DNA from: Megaustenia siamemsis
Taxonomy: Eukaryota; Mollusca; Gastropoda; Stylommatophora; Ariophantidae
Assembly: GCA_032433765.1 (NCBI GenBank)
Contig: JAVIAB010000073.1
Location: forward strand, 70,941,959-71,005,958
Length of the DNA: 64,000 nucleotides
Direction: 5' to 3'
In this document: piece by piece, positions 1 through 9,605 of the stretch
How the letters are laid out: every line of letters begins with the position of its first letter
Numbering within the stretch: the stretch's first letter is position 1
The notes under the pieces: generated by a model
Database searches by the model: none
What the model saw: only the letters and a program-made list of their open reading frames with translations
What the model was told of the DNA's origin: nothing
Made by a program: the position numbers and the translations under genes

Positions 1-239
1 TGTAACAATACATTGACAAAATTGTTTATATCTCACATTCTGTAAAGCTAACCTGCAGATGAAACTGAAGACCTTGCGATTCATTGTATTCATGGTCACT
101 CTCTGTTGTGCAATGCATGATTGACAACTTTTATAGCCTAAAGATTGAAGCTTCATTATTTGTTGTCCACAGATCTAAATGATGTTCATTTTGTCATAAC
201 TGAAGTCAAGTGATTGATGAGTCTGCTACTTGCCAAAAG
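1..239. other. No feature recognised
   Basis: AT-rich sequence with no coding motif, repeat or known element that I can support. It is probably intron of the dynein gene, downstream of exon 18. Confidence 0.4.
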
Positions 240-415
240 TTTGGATTCAATTCCTAGATAAGGTATTTTTGGGGGAACTGTGTCAGGATTCACCCAGCCT
301 CTGTAAAAGGGTACCAAATTCCTTTTTTTCTATAAAAGTAAGGCAGCCTGGAACATACCCAATCACATAAGCAATACAATTTGCCATTGGTCAGTGAAAA
401 ATAAGGGCACTAAAA
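240..415 (+). mobile_element. Decayed SINE-A-like relic
   Basis: The order ATTCACCCAGCC, GGGTACCAAATTC, T-run, TATAAAAGTAAGGCAGC, ACATACCCAATCACAT tracks the central and 3' body of SINE-A with many substitutions. The tRNA-like 5' part is barely visible and no TSD was found. It is an old copy or an older subfamily. Confidence 0.45.
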
Positions 416-1039
416 CATATTCCCAAGGCACATTAAGGTTTGGAGGGAGTTCATTCTTAATTATGTTCTCATGATTGCATTTAATCCCAAGTTATAAATA
501 GTAAAGAGCTTACCTTTACATGCAATCTATGAAACAAGTGTAACTATTGGTTATAGGAAGTGATTTAGACACATTCTAAGTCTCTCTCATAAGATGATCG
601 ATACACATGATGATTGTTCTTGCAGGACTTTGGTTAATACACTCCTTATTTGCCACAACAATGGCTATTTTCTCATCCATGCAATATTGCACAATTTCTG
701 ACATTGAAGGACTGAAGCTTCATATGTCATGTACTAGTCTAAAGAAATATCAAGTTCTTGAATTGTGCTTAAATGGCCATCAATGGCATTAGACTACTAA
801 TCTGTCAACCCTTGTTTTGTTGCACCCTCAGATGTCTAGAGCAGGCAACCCATTGTAATCCCTAATTATTTAGGTTTCTGTATTGTATCCTATCACATTA
901 ATAACATTCATTATTGATATTTCAAAAAAAAAATAAATAAAGAGTCCATAGCAAGATAGCAGTTATCTTAGAAAGCTGCTCTACAACTGCACCTACATTC
1001 TCAATCTACATGCTTATTATTGAGAGCTCAAAGGTAATT
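416..1039. other. No feature recognised
   Basis: Contains a short A-rich stretch near 924-940. The small open frame at 607-792 has no recognisable similarity and is most likely chance. Confidence 0.4.
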
Positions 1040-1695
1040 TCCTCCCACAACTAACATCCTGGTTTTTTTTTCCCCACGAGCTAAAACAGAAACAAGTGTC
1101 CTTCATTAACATCCTGGTTTTTTTTTCCCACAAGCTAAAACAGAAACAAATGTCCTCCATTAAAATCCTGGTTTTTTCTTCCACAAGCTAATGCAGAAAC
1201 AAATGTCTCCCTTTCACATCCTGGTTTTTTCTTCCACATGCTAATGCAGAAACAAATGTCCCCCTTTTACATCCTTGTTTTTTTCTTCCACATGCTAATG
1301 CAGAAACAAATGTCCCCCTTTTACATCCTGGTTTTTTATCTTCCACATGCTAATGCAGAAACAAATGTCCCCCTTTTACATCCTGTTTTTTTTCTTCCAC
1401 ATGCTAATGCAGAAACAAATGTCCCCCTTTTATATCCTTGTTTTTTCTTCCACAAGCTAATGCAGAAACAAATGTCCCCCTTTTACATCCTGGTTTTTTC
1501 TTCCACATGCTAATGCAGAAACAAATGTCCCCCTTTTATATCCTTGTTTTTTCTTCCACAAGCTAATGCAGAAACAAATGTCCCCCTTTTACATCCTGAT
1601 TTTTTCTTCCACATGCTTATGCAGAAACAAATGCCCCCTTTTACATCCTGGTTTTTTTTCTTTTCTACATGCTAATGCAGAAACAAATGTTCCAT
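1040..1695 (+). repeat. Minisatellite, unit about 53-55 bp, about 12 copies
   Basis: A T-rich unit (TTTACATCCTGG, T-run, CTTCCACATGCTAATGC, AGAAACAAATGTCCCCC) repeats head to tail. Successive AGAAAC landmarks lie 53-54 bases apart. The left copies (AGCTAAAACAGAAACAAGTG) are the most diverged and the middle copies nearly identical, which suggests growth from the interior. The open frames that cross it are repeat artefacts. Confidence 0.9.
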
Positions 1696-1714
1696 GTTCA
1701 ATTTTGAAATGTGA

Positions 1715-1885
1715 CTCATTTTTCTCCAGACCAAATGACCTCAGGATTCACCAGGTTCTAAAAATAGAAACCAGAGGATTTTGTCTGGGAAAACAAGGCA
1801 TCCCGGTGTGATACCAACCACATCACCCATAAATGTGTCAATAATTTCTGTAGAAAAATATAGGTTCCAAAAACACAATCACCAC
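1715..1885 (+). mobile_element. Decayed SINE-A-like relic
   Basis: ATTCACCAGGTTC, TTTTGTCTGGGAAAACAAGGCA, ACCAACCACATCACCCATAAA and AAAATATAGG follow the SINE-A body order. No clear TSD. It sits between the minisatellite and an RTE-like tail. Confidence 0.45.
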
Positions 1886-1954
1886 AAATGACACTTGCCA
1901 TATTGGGAACCCCTACCTACCTTACTTACAGACACAACAGCATTTTCTTCTCTA

Positions 1955-2494
1955 GTATCATCAATATAGGAATGGCAAAAAGTAATTTCAATGTCATGAA
2001 AAATATACTAACATCAAAACAAATAACACCAGGGCTGAAACTAAGAATAGCAAAATGTTACATCTCAATATTCCTGTATGGTGCAGAAACATGGACAGTA
2101 GACCAGAAAACAGAACAGAAAATTGAAGCCTTTGAAATGTGGATTTATAGAAGAATAGGTAGAATTGGATGGAAAGAAAAGAAAACAAACGAAGAAGTTT
2201 TAAAACAACTAAAAATAAAAAAGAACTACTAAACACAATTAGAGCAAGACAAATGAAAGTTTTTGGTCATGTTAAAATACACAACAGTCTAATAAAAGTA
2301 ATATTAGAAGGGAAAATACAAGGTAAAAGAGGCAGAGGCAGACCAAGACTAACATGGACGAGTAACATCAAAAGATGGACAAGTCAGCCTATGGCAATCT
2401 ACACCATCAAAGCAAAAGACAGTGGAATGGCGCTCCATGGTAGCCAACCTTCAATGCGGAGAGGGCACTCAATGATGATGATCATCAATAATTA
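1955..2494 (+). mobile_element. RTE-like non-LTR retrotransposon, 3' end
   Basis: 5'-truncated copy covering the end of the reverse transcriptase ORF and the tail. Visible are FLYGAETWTVDQ, RRIGRIGWKEKKTNEEVL, MKVFGHVK and GKIQGKRGRGRPRLTW, the usual C-terminal series of RTE-like elements, with one frame change near 2225. It ends in an ATGATGATGATCATC-type tail. Bases 1985-2055 are the intact paralogue of the site into which the Tc1/mariner-type element at 24893-27282 inserted. Confidence 0.8.
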
Positions 2495-2712
2495 AATGTT
2501 TAGCTTCATAGTTTTCTTGACTATTGCAACATGCTTGCATTTGTTACAAAGTATAAATATAATTTTCTTGTAGTTGATAACTTTCCATTCTGTTCTGATC
2601 TATTATTTGTCTCTCTCAATTAAGTCACTTACGCAAACAACTTTGTAAAAGCCTAAAATAAGGAATAACAGATTAAATTTTTTGGAAACTTTATCTTACT
2701 GTATCTTCAATC

Positions 2713-2963
2713 GGGAGCCGCGACAGCTCAGTGGTTACTGGACTACAAAGGACAAGGGGTAGGGTTCGATCCCAACCAACGGCTTCTGGGTTCACCCAGC
2801 CTTAAATGGGTACCGGATTTTTTTCTGGGAAAGTAAAGCAGCACGGGCATAATACCGACCACATTACCCCAAAAATCATGTGCTGAAGGTCTGTAAAATA
2901 TAGGGTCACTAACACCATATTTTCCTATACGCCACTTGGCGTGACAGGGGTACTTTACCTTAC
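2713..2963 (+). mobile_element. SINE-A copy 1
   Basis: tRNA-derived head with box A-like ACAGCTCAGTGGTTA and box B GGTTCGATCC, then a shared body (CACCCAGCCTTAAATGGGTA, TTTTTTTCTGGGAAAGTAAA, CCGACCACATTACCCCAAAA, CGCCACTTGGCGTGAC) and a TTTACCTTAC tail. Flanked by the 11-bp direct repeat TATCTTCAATC (2702-2712 and 2964-2974), a target-site duplication. A small deletion between box A and the following GGACTAC is private to this copy. Confidence 0.95.
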
Positions 2964-3037
2964 TATCTTCAATCAAAAGCTTGTTTCTAATTAAAATAAT
3001 AACAAATAATATTTATTATCAGGAGGAAACTCAAGGC

Positions 3038-3061
3038 GAGAGAGAGAGAGAGAGAGAGAGA
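3038..3061 (+). repeat. (GA)n microsatellite
   Basis: About 12 perfect GA units, in the intron just downstream of exon 18. Confidence 0.95.
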
Positions 3062-3203
3062 ACAGGCATAAATTATATAGAAACAAAGGTGTTTCAATAA
3101 TACTTAGAAAAATCCCCAAACAACTTCATATATAACCATACAACACACATAATTTAAAGTGTGCACAAAATACAAATGAAATACTACAAAAGAATGGAAT
3201 TGC

Positions 3204-3335
3204 CTTCAAATTTATCATCTTTGCTACAACATCACGAGCATGCACATCAATGGTGCAGATTGTCATAATTTTTTGTCTGTCTCCAGGTAATAGATCTCCA
3301 AGTAACAATGTGATAAGATTGTTCAACTGTCCAAT
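3204..3335 (-). CDS. DNAH9/11/17-like: Dynein heavy chain exon 18 (end of linker, before AAA1)
   Basis: 132 bp, 44 codons: [20 protein letters not shown] then [44 protein letters not shown] is nearly invariant in outer-arm beta chains. Acceptor ATTTTCAG. Reading on past AAG leaves the family immediately, and the base pair there is GC (AAG|GCAATT), so I call a GC donor. The next exon (expected to begin V.(N/S)AQAF) is outside the window. Confidence 0.93.
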
Positions 3336-4255
3336 CTGAAAATGTAAGCAAGATATTGGTTATGAGATTATGTGTGAATATTAAGTGAACTAAATATGTT
3401 TTAATATCTGTAGATGGAAATAATAGATTTGACCAGTAAAATATGTAACCAAAATTTCACAAAATTCTATTCTTTGCTGCCATGAGGCTCCAGTTGTTAA
3501 CCTATTTCTTCTAGAAGCTTATTTTCAAACTTGTGTTATAAAAGTTTCTTCATTAACTTTCTCCCTGTAGACTTAATCAAGAAAGTTCTAGTTATAATAT
3601 CTAGTTTTTGAGCTTTTTTGCATAATGTATAAACAACAAGTCTATTTTTTTCAAATCTCCAGCTATGCTGGCTCAAGGATAATTCTATGTGGCATATCTA
3701 TGTTATAATTTCCTCTGACCATCTGACATTTACTATGTCAGGAGACATCTGATGATGATCAGTAAAGATCTGTGGTTTGTGATATCATTAGTCCCTTATT
3801 ATGTCTTAAAGACATAGATCTGGCCTAAGTTTACAATTATACTAAAAGTAATTTTTTTTTCTCAGAAAGGTAGTGGACTTTGACCTGGAAGATGTCTGCC
3901 AATTTTAATGTTTGTGTAGAAAGTATAAAACAAAAATAGAACATAAAAAGATGCAGAAATATTACAAAATTAAAATATACAAAATAAATAATAAAAAGGA
4001 CTACTTTACAGGAATATTCCATTATTGGGGTCTGCCTGGGGGACATATAATAGGAACAGGGAATAAAAGCAGCTTGTCCTGAGCAGTTGTTATAAGGTAT
4101 TCAGATCTGAGTTTTTACTTCACCGATAAAAAAAGAACTTTTTGATCCTGCCAGGATTCAACCCGCATTTTCCTGGTCTGGAGCATGACAAACTATCAAT
4201 TCAGGCACTCACTCTCCTTATATGTAATAAATATATATGGCCCTCTTCGTCTTGT
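3336..4255. other. Intron, mostly unassigned; possible decayed tRNA-like SINE near 4090-4215
   Basis: No coding similarity. Near 4140-4200 the minus strand reads GCGGGTTGAATCCTGGCAGG, box B-like, preceded by a decayed box A-like stretch. It could be a relic of a tRNA-derived SINE, but it is too degraded to assign. Confidence 0.3.
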
Positions 4256-5985
4256 CAGACGGTCTAGTGGAGGCTATTGTGTATTTTTTTAGGTTTTGTT
4301 TTTGTCGAGCAGCTTCTCTCGTGGCTAATTCTACCAATGTTTGACAAACACACGCGGTCACAGAATGAACAAGTCAGGCTCGCTGATCCACAGGGTCTTC
4401 CATCCTTTTTCATGAGTCTTTTCTCTTCTAAGTTTTGCCTTAGCACAGTCTCAAATGATGTTATACCATTCCTTATACAAGTTCTCCATGATGTGCGATT
4501 ACTTGCCAGATGTTCCGTCATTTTCACATATGGAGAAGTCTTTCAGAGATGATTTACAGATATCTCTATATCGTAATTTAGGTCTGCCGATTTCTCTTTT
4601 TCTGTGTATTAGTTCACCATATAGTACTTGCCTAGGAATGCGCTTTTCTTCCATTCGTTGGACATGCCCCAGCCATCTTAGTCTTCGACATCTGAGCATC
4701 GACGTGACTGTTGGTGTCTTAGCACGTTGCAGGACAGTTAAGTTGGTTATTTTGTCCTGCCATTTGAAGTGCATTATTTTGCAGTGACATCGCATGTGGA
4801 AGACATTTAGTCTTTTTTCCTGGTTTGAGTTTGTTGTCCAGGTTTCAGATCCATATAATAGTGTGCTAAGCACACAAGTTTGATATATTAAGAGTTTGGT
4901 CTTTAGTGTTAGTTTCATGTTGTTCCAGGCCCTTTCAGTGAGTTTGCCGAAGGTCGTAGCTGCCTTACCAATTCGACTGTTTATTTCTTCATCAAGAGAG
5001 ATGGTTTGTGTAATTGTGGATCCAAGATATGTAAATTTCTGTACTGATTCTAGTGAACAGTCTTTTAGAGTAATTGATAGAGGTTTGATGTCACCTTGAC
5101 TTAGTATTACTGTCTTCTGAACATTAATTGACAGTGAAAAAAGGTCGCATGCTTTGTCCAGGTTGTTGATCAGGGATTGTAGGGTGGCTTCACTATGAGC
5201 GATTAGGGCAACATCGTCAGCAAATAAAAATTCTTTAAGTAGGGCAACATTTGTTTTGGTTTTTGCTCTTAGTCGTGCTAAGTTGAACAGTGAGCCATCT
5301 GATCTTGTGTGAATGTAAATATCTCCTGAGCTGTTTTCGAAGGCGTAATTTAGGAGGGCAGCAAAAAATATACCGAAAAAGAAGGGGGGGGGGGGGGGGG
5401 GGGGCGCGAGGACACATCCCTGTTTCACTCTCTTGTTGACTTTGAAACTCTCTGATGAACTCCCATGAAAGTATATTTTACCATTCATGTCTTCATGGAA
5501 GGACATAATCAGCTTAAGTAATTTAGGAGGACAGCCTATGCCTTTTAACACCCTGTAGAGCCCATCTCTGTTTACTGAGTCGAAGGCCTTTGTTAGATCC
5601 ACAAAGGCAATATAGAGCGGTATATTTTGTTCTCAACATTTTCCTTGTAGTTGTCTGAGTGTGAAAATCATGTCTATGGTTGATCTCCTGGCTCTGAAGC
5701 AGCATTGAGACTCGGGAAGAACACGTTCTGCAAGTCTATGTAGGCGTTTAAGTATAACTCTAGCAAAAGCCTTGCTGGCTGTGCTAAGGAGAGAAATGTC
5801 TCTGTAATTATTGCAGTCACCCCTGTCTCCTTTGTTTTTGTACAACGTTACGATCATGGCATTTCTCATATCATGAGGTATTTCTCCTTGTCTCCAGCAT
5901 TTGATTAGCAGTTTGTAAAGATGCGGAAGTAGTACGTTTAAGTTTTCCTTTAGTACATCTGTGGGAATGTTGTCATTTCCTGCAT
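4256..5985 (-). mobile_element. Non-LTR retrotransposon with C-terminal zinc-finger-like motif, 5' truncated
   Basis: Reverse transcriptase reading from GNDNIPTDVLKENL through LTKAFDSVNRDGL (motif A), VKQGCVLAP (motif B), FLFADDVALIAHSE (motif C, catalytic DD kept), YLGSTI, LLYGSETWT and RLRWLGHVQRM, ending in CSFCDRVCLSNIGRISHERSC-type Cys/His spacing (CxxC...HxxxxC). Damage: one in-frame TGA near 5632 (probably a CGA to TGA change in GKC(R)EQN), a frameshift near 4510, and a 21-base homopolymer at 5384-5404 inside motif B that adds a run of prolines without breaking frame. The clade is not certain; the C-terminal finger is known from several LINE lineages. Confidence 0.85.
5384..5404 (+). 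repeat. G21 homopolymer (C21 on coding strand)
   Basis: 21 consecutive G, read on the minus strand as seven proline codons inside the reverse transcriptase frame of the surrounding LINE. Confidence 0.95.
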
Positions 5986-6215
5986 AAATATTAAAGAATA
6001 AATAATAACATACACAAATTAGAATAACCCAATTGGAAGAAATTATCAAATATTAAAGGAAGTAATAGTCATATATGCAGCACTTGCTGAAAAGCAGTCT
6101 ATAAGTTCATAATTAAAGCTCTTAAGCTGAACATGTGTCTATTTATACAGATTTCTCTCCCTCTCTCATAGCAATGAACTAAGTTGTATCAATTAATGTT
6201 ACTATTATTACTTGA

Positions 6216-6474
6216 GGGAGCCGCGATAGCTCAGTGGTTAGTGAACTCGACTACCACGGACAAGGGGTAGGGTTCGATCCAAACCGACGGCTTCCGGGTT
6301 CACCCAGCCTTAAATGGGTACCGGATTTTTTTTCTGGGAAAGTAAAGCAGCACGGGCGTAATACTGACCACATTACCCCAAAAATCATGTGCTGAAGGTC
6401 TGTAAAATATAGGGTCACTACCACCATATTTCCCTATACGCCACTTGGCGTGACGGGGGGTACTTTACTTACTT
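6216..6474 (+). mobile_element. SINE-A copy 2
   Basis: Near-complete copy: GGGAGCCGCGATAGCTCAGT, box B GGTTCGATCC, full body, tail TACTTTACTTACTT. Flanked by a perfect 17-bp duplication TTACTATTATTACTTGA (6199-6215 and 6475-6491), the longest TSD in the window. Confidence 0.97.
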
Positions 6475-6714
6475 TTACTATTATTACTTGACTCATGATT
6501 TCAGTGATCCGTGTTCAATATTTAATCTAGTTATGAAGATAAGTACCAGAGATATCAACTGAGAAAGCAGGACATCCTGACAGACACTGGCCACATTATG
6601 CATAAATATGGTGGTGGTCATGAAACAAAAAATGGGCACTAACATCAAATTATTATTAATTGTAACCTCAATTATTGTAGCTACCATGATTATTTTAATG
6701 TACTTTTGCCTACT

Positions 6715-6900
6715 GACCGAGTGGTCTGAGTTCAATGCTCAAATGTAGTAAAAAAAAAACATTTTTCAAACCAAAACAGCTTTGCAGTTTACCCAGATAT
6801 TTTTTTTCTGAAAAATGTGCCAGTGGTAAGGGAGAAATATGGGCTGTACCACCATATTCCCCATAAACCACAAGGTGTCACATGCCCTCTTCTCTTTACT
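6715..6900 (+). mobile_element. Probable decayed SINE relic
   Basis: GAGTGGTCTGAGTTCAATGC resembles a worn tRNA head. TTTACCCAGATA, TTTTTTTCTGAAAAATGTGCC and ACCACCATATTCCCCATAAA follow the SINE body order. Weak similarity, no TSD. Confidence 0.35.
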
Positions 6901-7012
6901 TTGCATTAAAATATTAATCTCTGGTTTACCCAAGATAAGCAAAAACACACAACAAAAACTCTTTCCCATTCAATTATCTGAATATCTATTTCTGTAGGCA
7001 AATGTTTCATTT

Positions 7013-7316
7013 GTTTTTTTTTTAAACTAGTCTCAAAATATTACTCACTTGTTTTTTTAAACTAGTCTCAAAATATTACTCACTTGTTTTTTTAAAAACT
7101 AGTCTCAAAATATTACTCACTTGTTTTTTTTTAAACTAGTCTCAAAATATTACTCACTTGTTTTTTTTTTTAAACTAGTCTCAAAATATTACTCACTTGT
7201 TTTTTTTTAAACTAGTCTCAAAATATTACTCACTTTTTTTTTTTAAACTAGTCTCAAAATATTACTCACTTGTTTTTTTTTAAACTAGTCTCAAAATATT
7301 ACTCACTTGTTTTTTA
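7013..7316 (-). repeat. Minisatellite that amplifies the exon 17 splice donor (8 copies)
   Basis: Unit of 35-40 bp (variable T-run). On the minus strand: TTTAAAAAACAAGTGAGTAA then TATTTTGAGACTAG. CAAGTGAGT, the exon 17 donor, occurs in seven of eight copies, and AAAGTGAGT in one (near 7228). The unit starts inside the exon (TTAAAAAACAA) and ends about 26 bases into the intron, so the duplicated segment is the exon-intron junction itself. Translation through the first intronic unit gives VSNILRLV then a TAA stop. Confidence 0.95.
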
Positions 7317-7414
7317 AGGTAGTCCTTTAACGCACTCTCAAAACCTTCTTCAAGTTTAAAAAATGCTTGGTTGACTTCAGTTGTCCACCAGATTTGAGTG
7401 CCGCACAAAGCAGG
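7307..7414 (-). CDS. DNAH9/11/17-like: Dynein heavy chain exon 17 (linker), donor multiplied downstream
   Basis: 108 bp, 36 codons: PALCGTQIWWTTEVNQAFFK then LEEGFESALKDYLKKQ. TQIWWTTEV and LEEG.E.ALKDY are diagnostic. Acceptor AATACCAG, donor CAA|GTGAGT. The last dozen bases of the exon plus about 26 bases of intron form the unit of an eight-copy tandem array immediately downstream (7013-7316), so seven copies of the same donor follow the real one. Confidence 0.97.
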
Positions 7415-8255
7415 CTGGTATTGAATGATAGAAACAATTAAAATGTGAAAACAAAGAGCTAAACATAAGATATACAGTATGATTATTGGGCATTAGTCAA
7501 TAACAGCAGGCTTAAATTTATCAATCTTGTATAATTCATAACAAATAAATATACTGCCAATAGTAAACTAAAATTTATCATACTTGTTTCATAATTTTTA
7601 ACATATTTCATGTGGAGAATGTATAAATATTAGCAATGGTAGTTGACTATAAGGTAAATGTGTATTAATTTTTTAAGATAATTTTTTAAATTTTAAATGA
7701 GGAAGGCAGAATACTCTCTAATGAACACAAACTTGTGCAATATTTTACAAGGTATCCCAAAAGACTCCATACAAAATTATATTTAACAATCAACATATAA
7801 ATGACAGTTTAACTTTTTATTTATGGAATATTGTCTACATGTGATTTTTTTAAATTCATAAACAAGATACCAAATATATTGTATGAGAGTTTCTTCAATA
7901 GGAGCCATGTCCACAAGTATGTGGAAAGAAATAACACTCATGAACAGGATGCTGTGACCTTTCCAAATGTATGTCAACTTTGTAAAATTTTACTTGAAAC
8001 AGAAACTTTTAATTATCCTTACACAAAGACCTTTGGTACACCTTGTATTGTGTGGAATCAGTATAGAAATATGACAACTACATACTTTTGCTGCTTTTAT
8101 AGGGATGTGAAGGCTTGAGAACTACAGGGAACAAAATTATTCTTTCATACAACCTACCTAAGGATGTTCTTAAAATATTTTAGGTAACAGAATCCAATCC
8201 AAAAATGCAGAACAGGCACAACTACGAAGAGATAGATACAGTAAATATAGACAGA
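7415..8255. other. Intron, unassigned; possible old DNA-transposon end near 7747
   Basis: No coding match for the open frame at 7831-8118. ACAAGGTATCCCAAAAGACT near 7748 looks like the end of a cut-and-paste element, but I found no convincing partner end. Confidence 0.3.
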
Positions 8256-8513
8256 AAGTAAAGTAAAATACCCCCGTCACGTCAAGTGGCGTATAGGGAA
8301 ATATGGTGTTAGTGACCCTATATTTTACAGACCTTCAGCACATGATTTTTGGGGTAATGTGGTCGGTATTACGCCTGTGCTGCTTTACTTTCCCAGAAAA
8401 AAATCTGGTACCCATTTAAGGCTGGGTGAACCCGGAAGCCGTTGGTTGGGATCGAACCCTACCCCTTGTCCTTTGTAGTCCAGTTCACTAAGCACTGAGC
8501 TATCGCGGCTCCC
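8256..8513 (-). mobile_element. SINE-A copy 3
   Basis: Minus-strand copy: tail AAAGTAAAGTA on the left, body, and box B/A at the right, ending GCGGCTCCC. Perfect 12-bp TSD AATATAGACAGA at 8244-8255 and 8514-8525. Confidence 0.97.
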
Positions 8514-8525
8514 AATATAGACAGA

Positions 8526-9600
8526 TAATGGAAGTGAATAGGCCATGCTGGAAGGTAAAGTGAAAGAGTGGCACATCGTGGACAAACTGGCAGTGGGGAG
8601 TCCAAACATATGAACAGTGTGGGTAAGACATGAAGCATACTACAAAGGATGGCCATAGACCATGAAAAATGAAGGAACAATGTTTTACAAAGCACCAGAA
8701 GGCATATAGGGCAATAACTACTTTGCGACCAGAAGAAATCCCTTTCCATAGGAGTATACCATAAAAAAATGTTCAATGTGTTGACCATGCCATAGAGTTC
8801 AAAGCAGCTGTGCACAAAGGAGATGAAGATGTGGGGTGATGTAGTGAACTTTCACTATTGGTCGTTTCAAATCTAAATGTTCACGATTAACATGAAATAT
8901 CTCCTCTTTCCCTGCACTTACAAACTTGATTTTTTGCATCTGGCCTTGTTTTTCCAAGGTCCCACCGATTTCACAAAATTTAATGATGTAGGAAGTATGC
9001 TTCATCATGAAGCAGCACTTTCCTTTGATCTCAGTGAATTTAGGGATCTTTTTGCTCCTGGAGAAAATAATTTACCGTACATTAATGGAAATCAGCTTCT
9101 CGACATAGGCGTCTCTACACAACTTGAAAGTTGGAGGCGTTTATCAACTGTTTACTTTCTATTGTTTACTTTCTTTAAAATACTATGAGAATGTCAATGT
9201 TATAGCCTTTACAGACGGTCTAAAACAAATCAGTGTATAAACAGTTCCATTAATGAAAACTATTTAAACAATATACAACAAAGAATACATTTTAAAAAAT
9301 TAATTATCCGTTGCGAGCGATAACGAGCATGACATATCAAGCAAAGTTATTGTTTATGGGTACGCATGTGACTAAAGAGTCCGATGTAAGCACGGGATCC
9401 TCTTCACTGTAAAGAGCTACATTGTTCGTTTTATGTCTTTCCATGTGACTTTCATTATTTTACGTAAACAAGACATATGAAAGTGATTTAGTTTCTTTGC
9501 ATGCCTGCAGTACACATATCAAGAATCTTTACATTTTCAAAACGTTATCAACTTTAGCTAAAGATTGATCATGCGGACATATAAAAACGTCCATTATTAT
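8526..9600. other. Intron, unassigned repeat-like sequence
   Basis: Open frames exist on both strands (8877-9188 plus, 8459-9008 minus), none recognisable. The part next to the transposase ORF (about 9190-9600) is probably 3' non-coding sequence of that transposon, but no end could be fixed. Confidence 0.3.
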
Positions 9601-9605
9601 TTCAT

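Noticed and set aside
607..792. 61-codon open frame with a hydrophobic start
   Set aside because: No similarity, no splice or promoter context, and of a length expected by chance.
1238..1811. Open frames with repeated MLMQKQMSPFYILV-like peptides
   Set aside because: They are reading frames through the 53-bp minisatellite. The repeat length is not a multiple of three and there is no sign of selection on the peptide.
2713..2800. tRNA gene calls at SINE heads
   Set aside because: Box A and B are present, but the sequence does not close as a cloverleaf and it continues directly into a repeated body with TSDs, so these are SINEs and not tRNA genes.
2743..2976. Open frames crossing SINE-A copies (also 8385-8609 and 16345-16536)
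   Set aside because: Several SINE copies give similar short peptides because the SINE body happens to be open. The conserved thing is the SINE, not a protein.
3204..3326. Reading exon 18 through to a stop as a terminal exon (adding AIPFFCSI...)
   Set aside because: The protein match stops exactly at AAG|GC, and heavy chains need the whole motor after this point. A GC donor explains it better.
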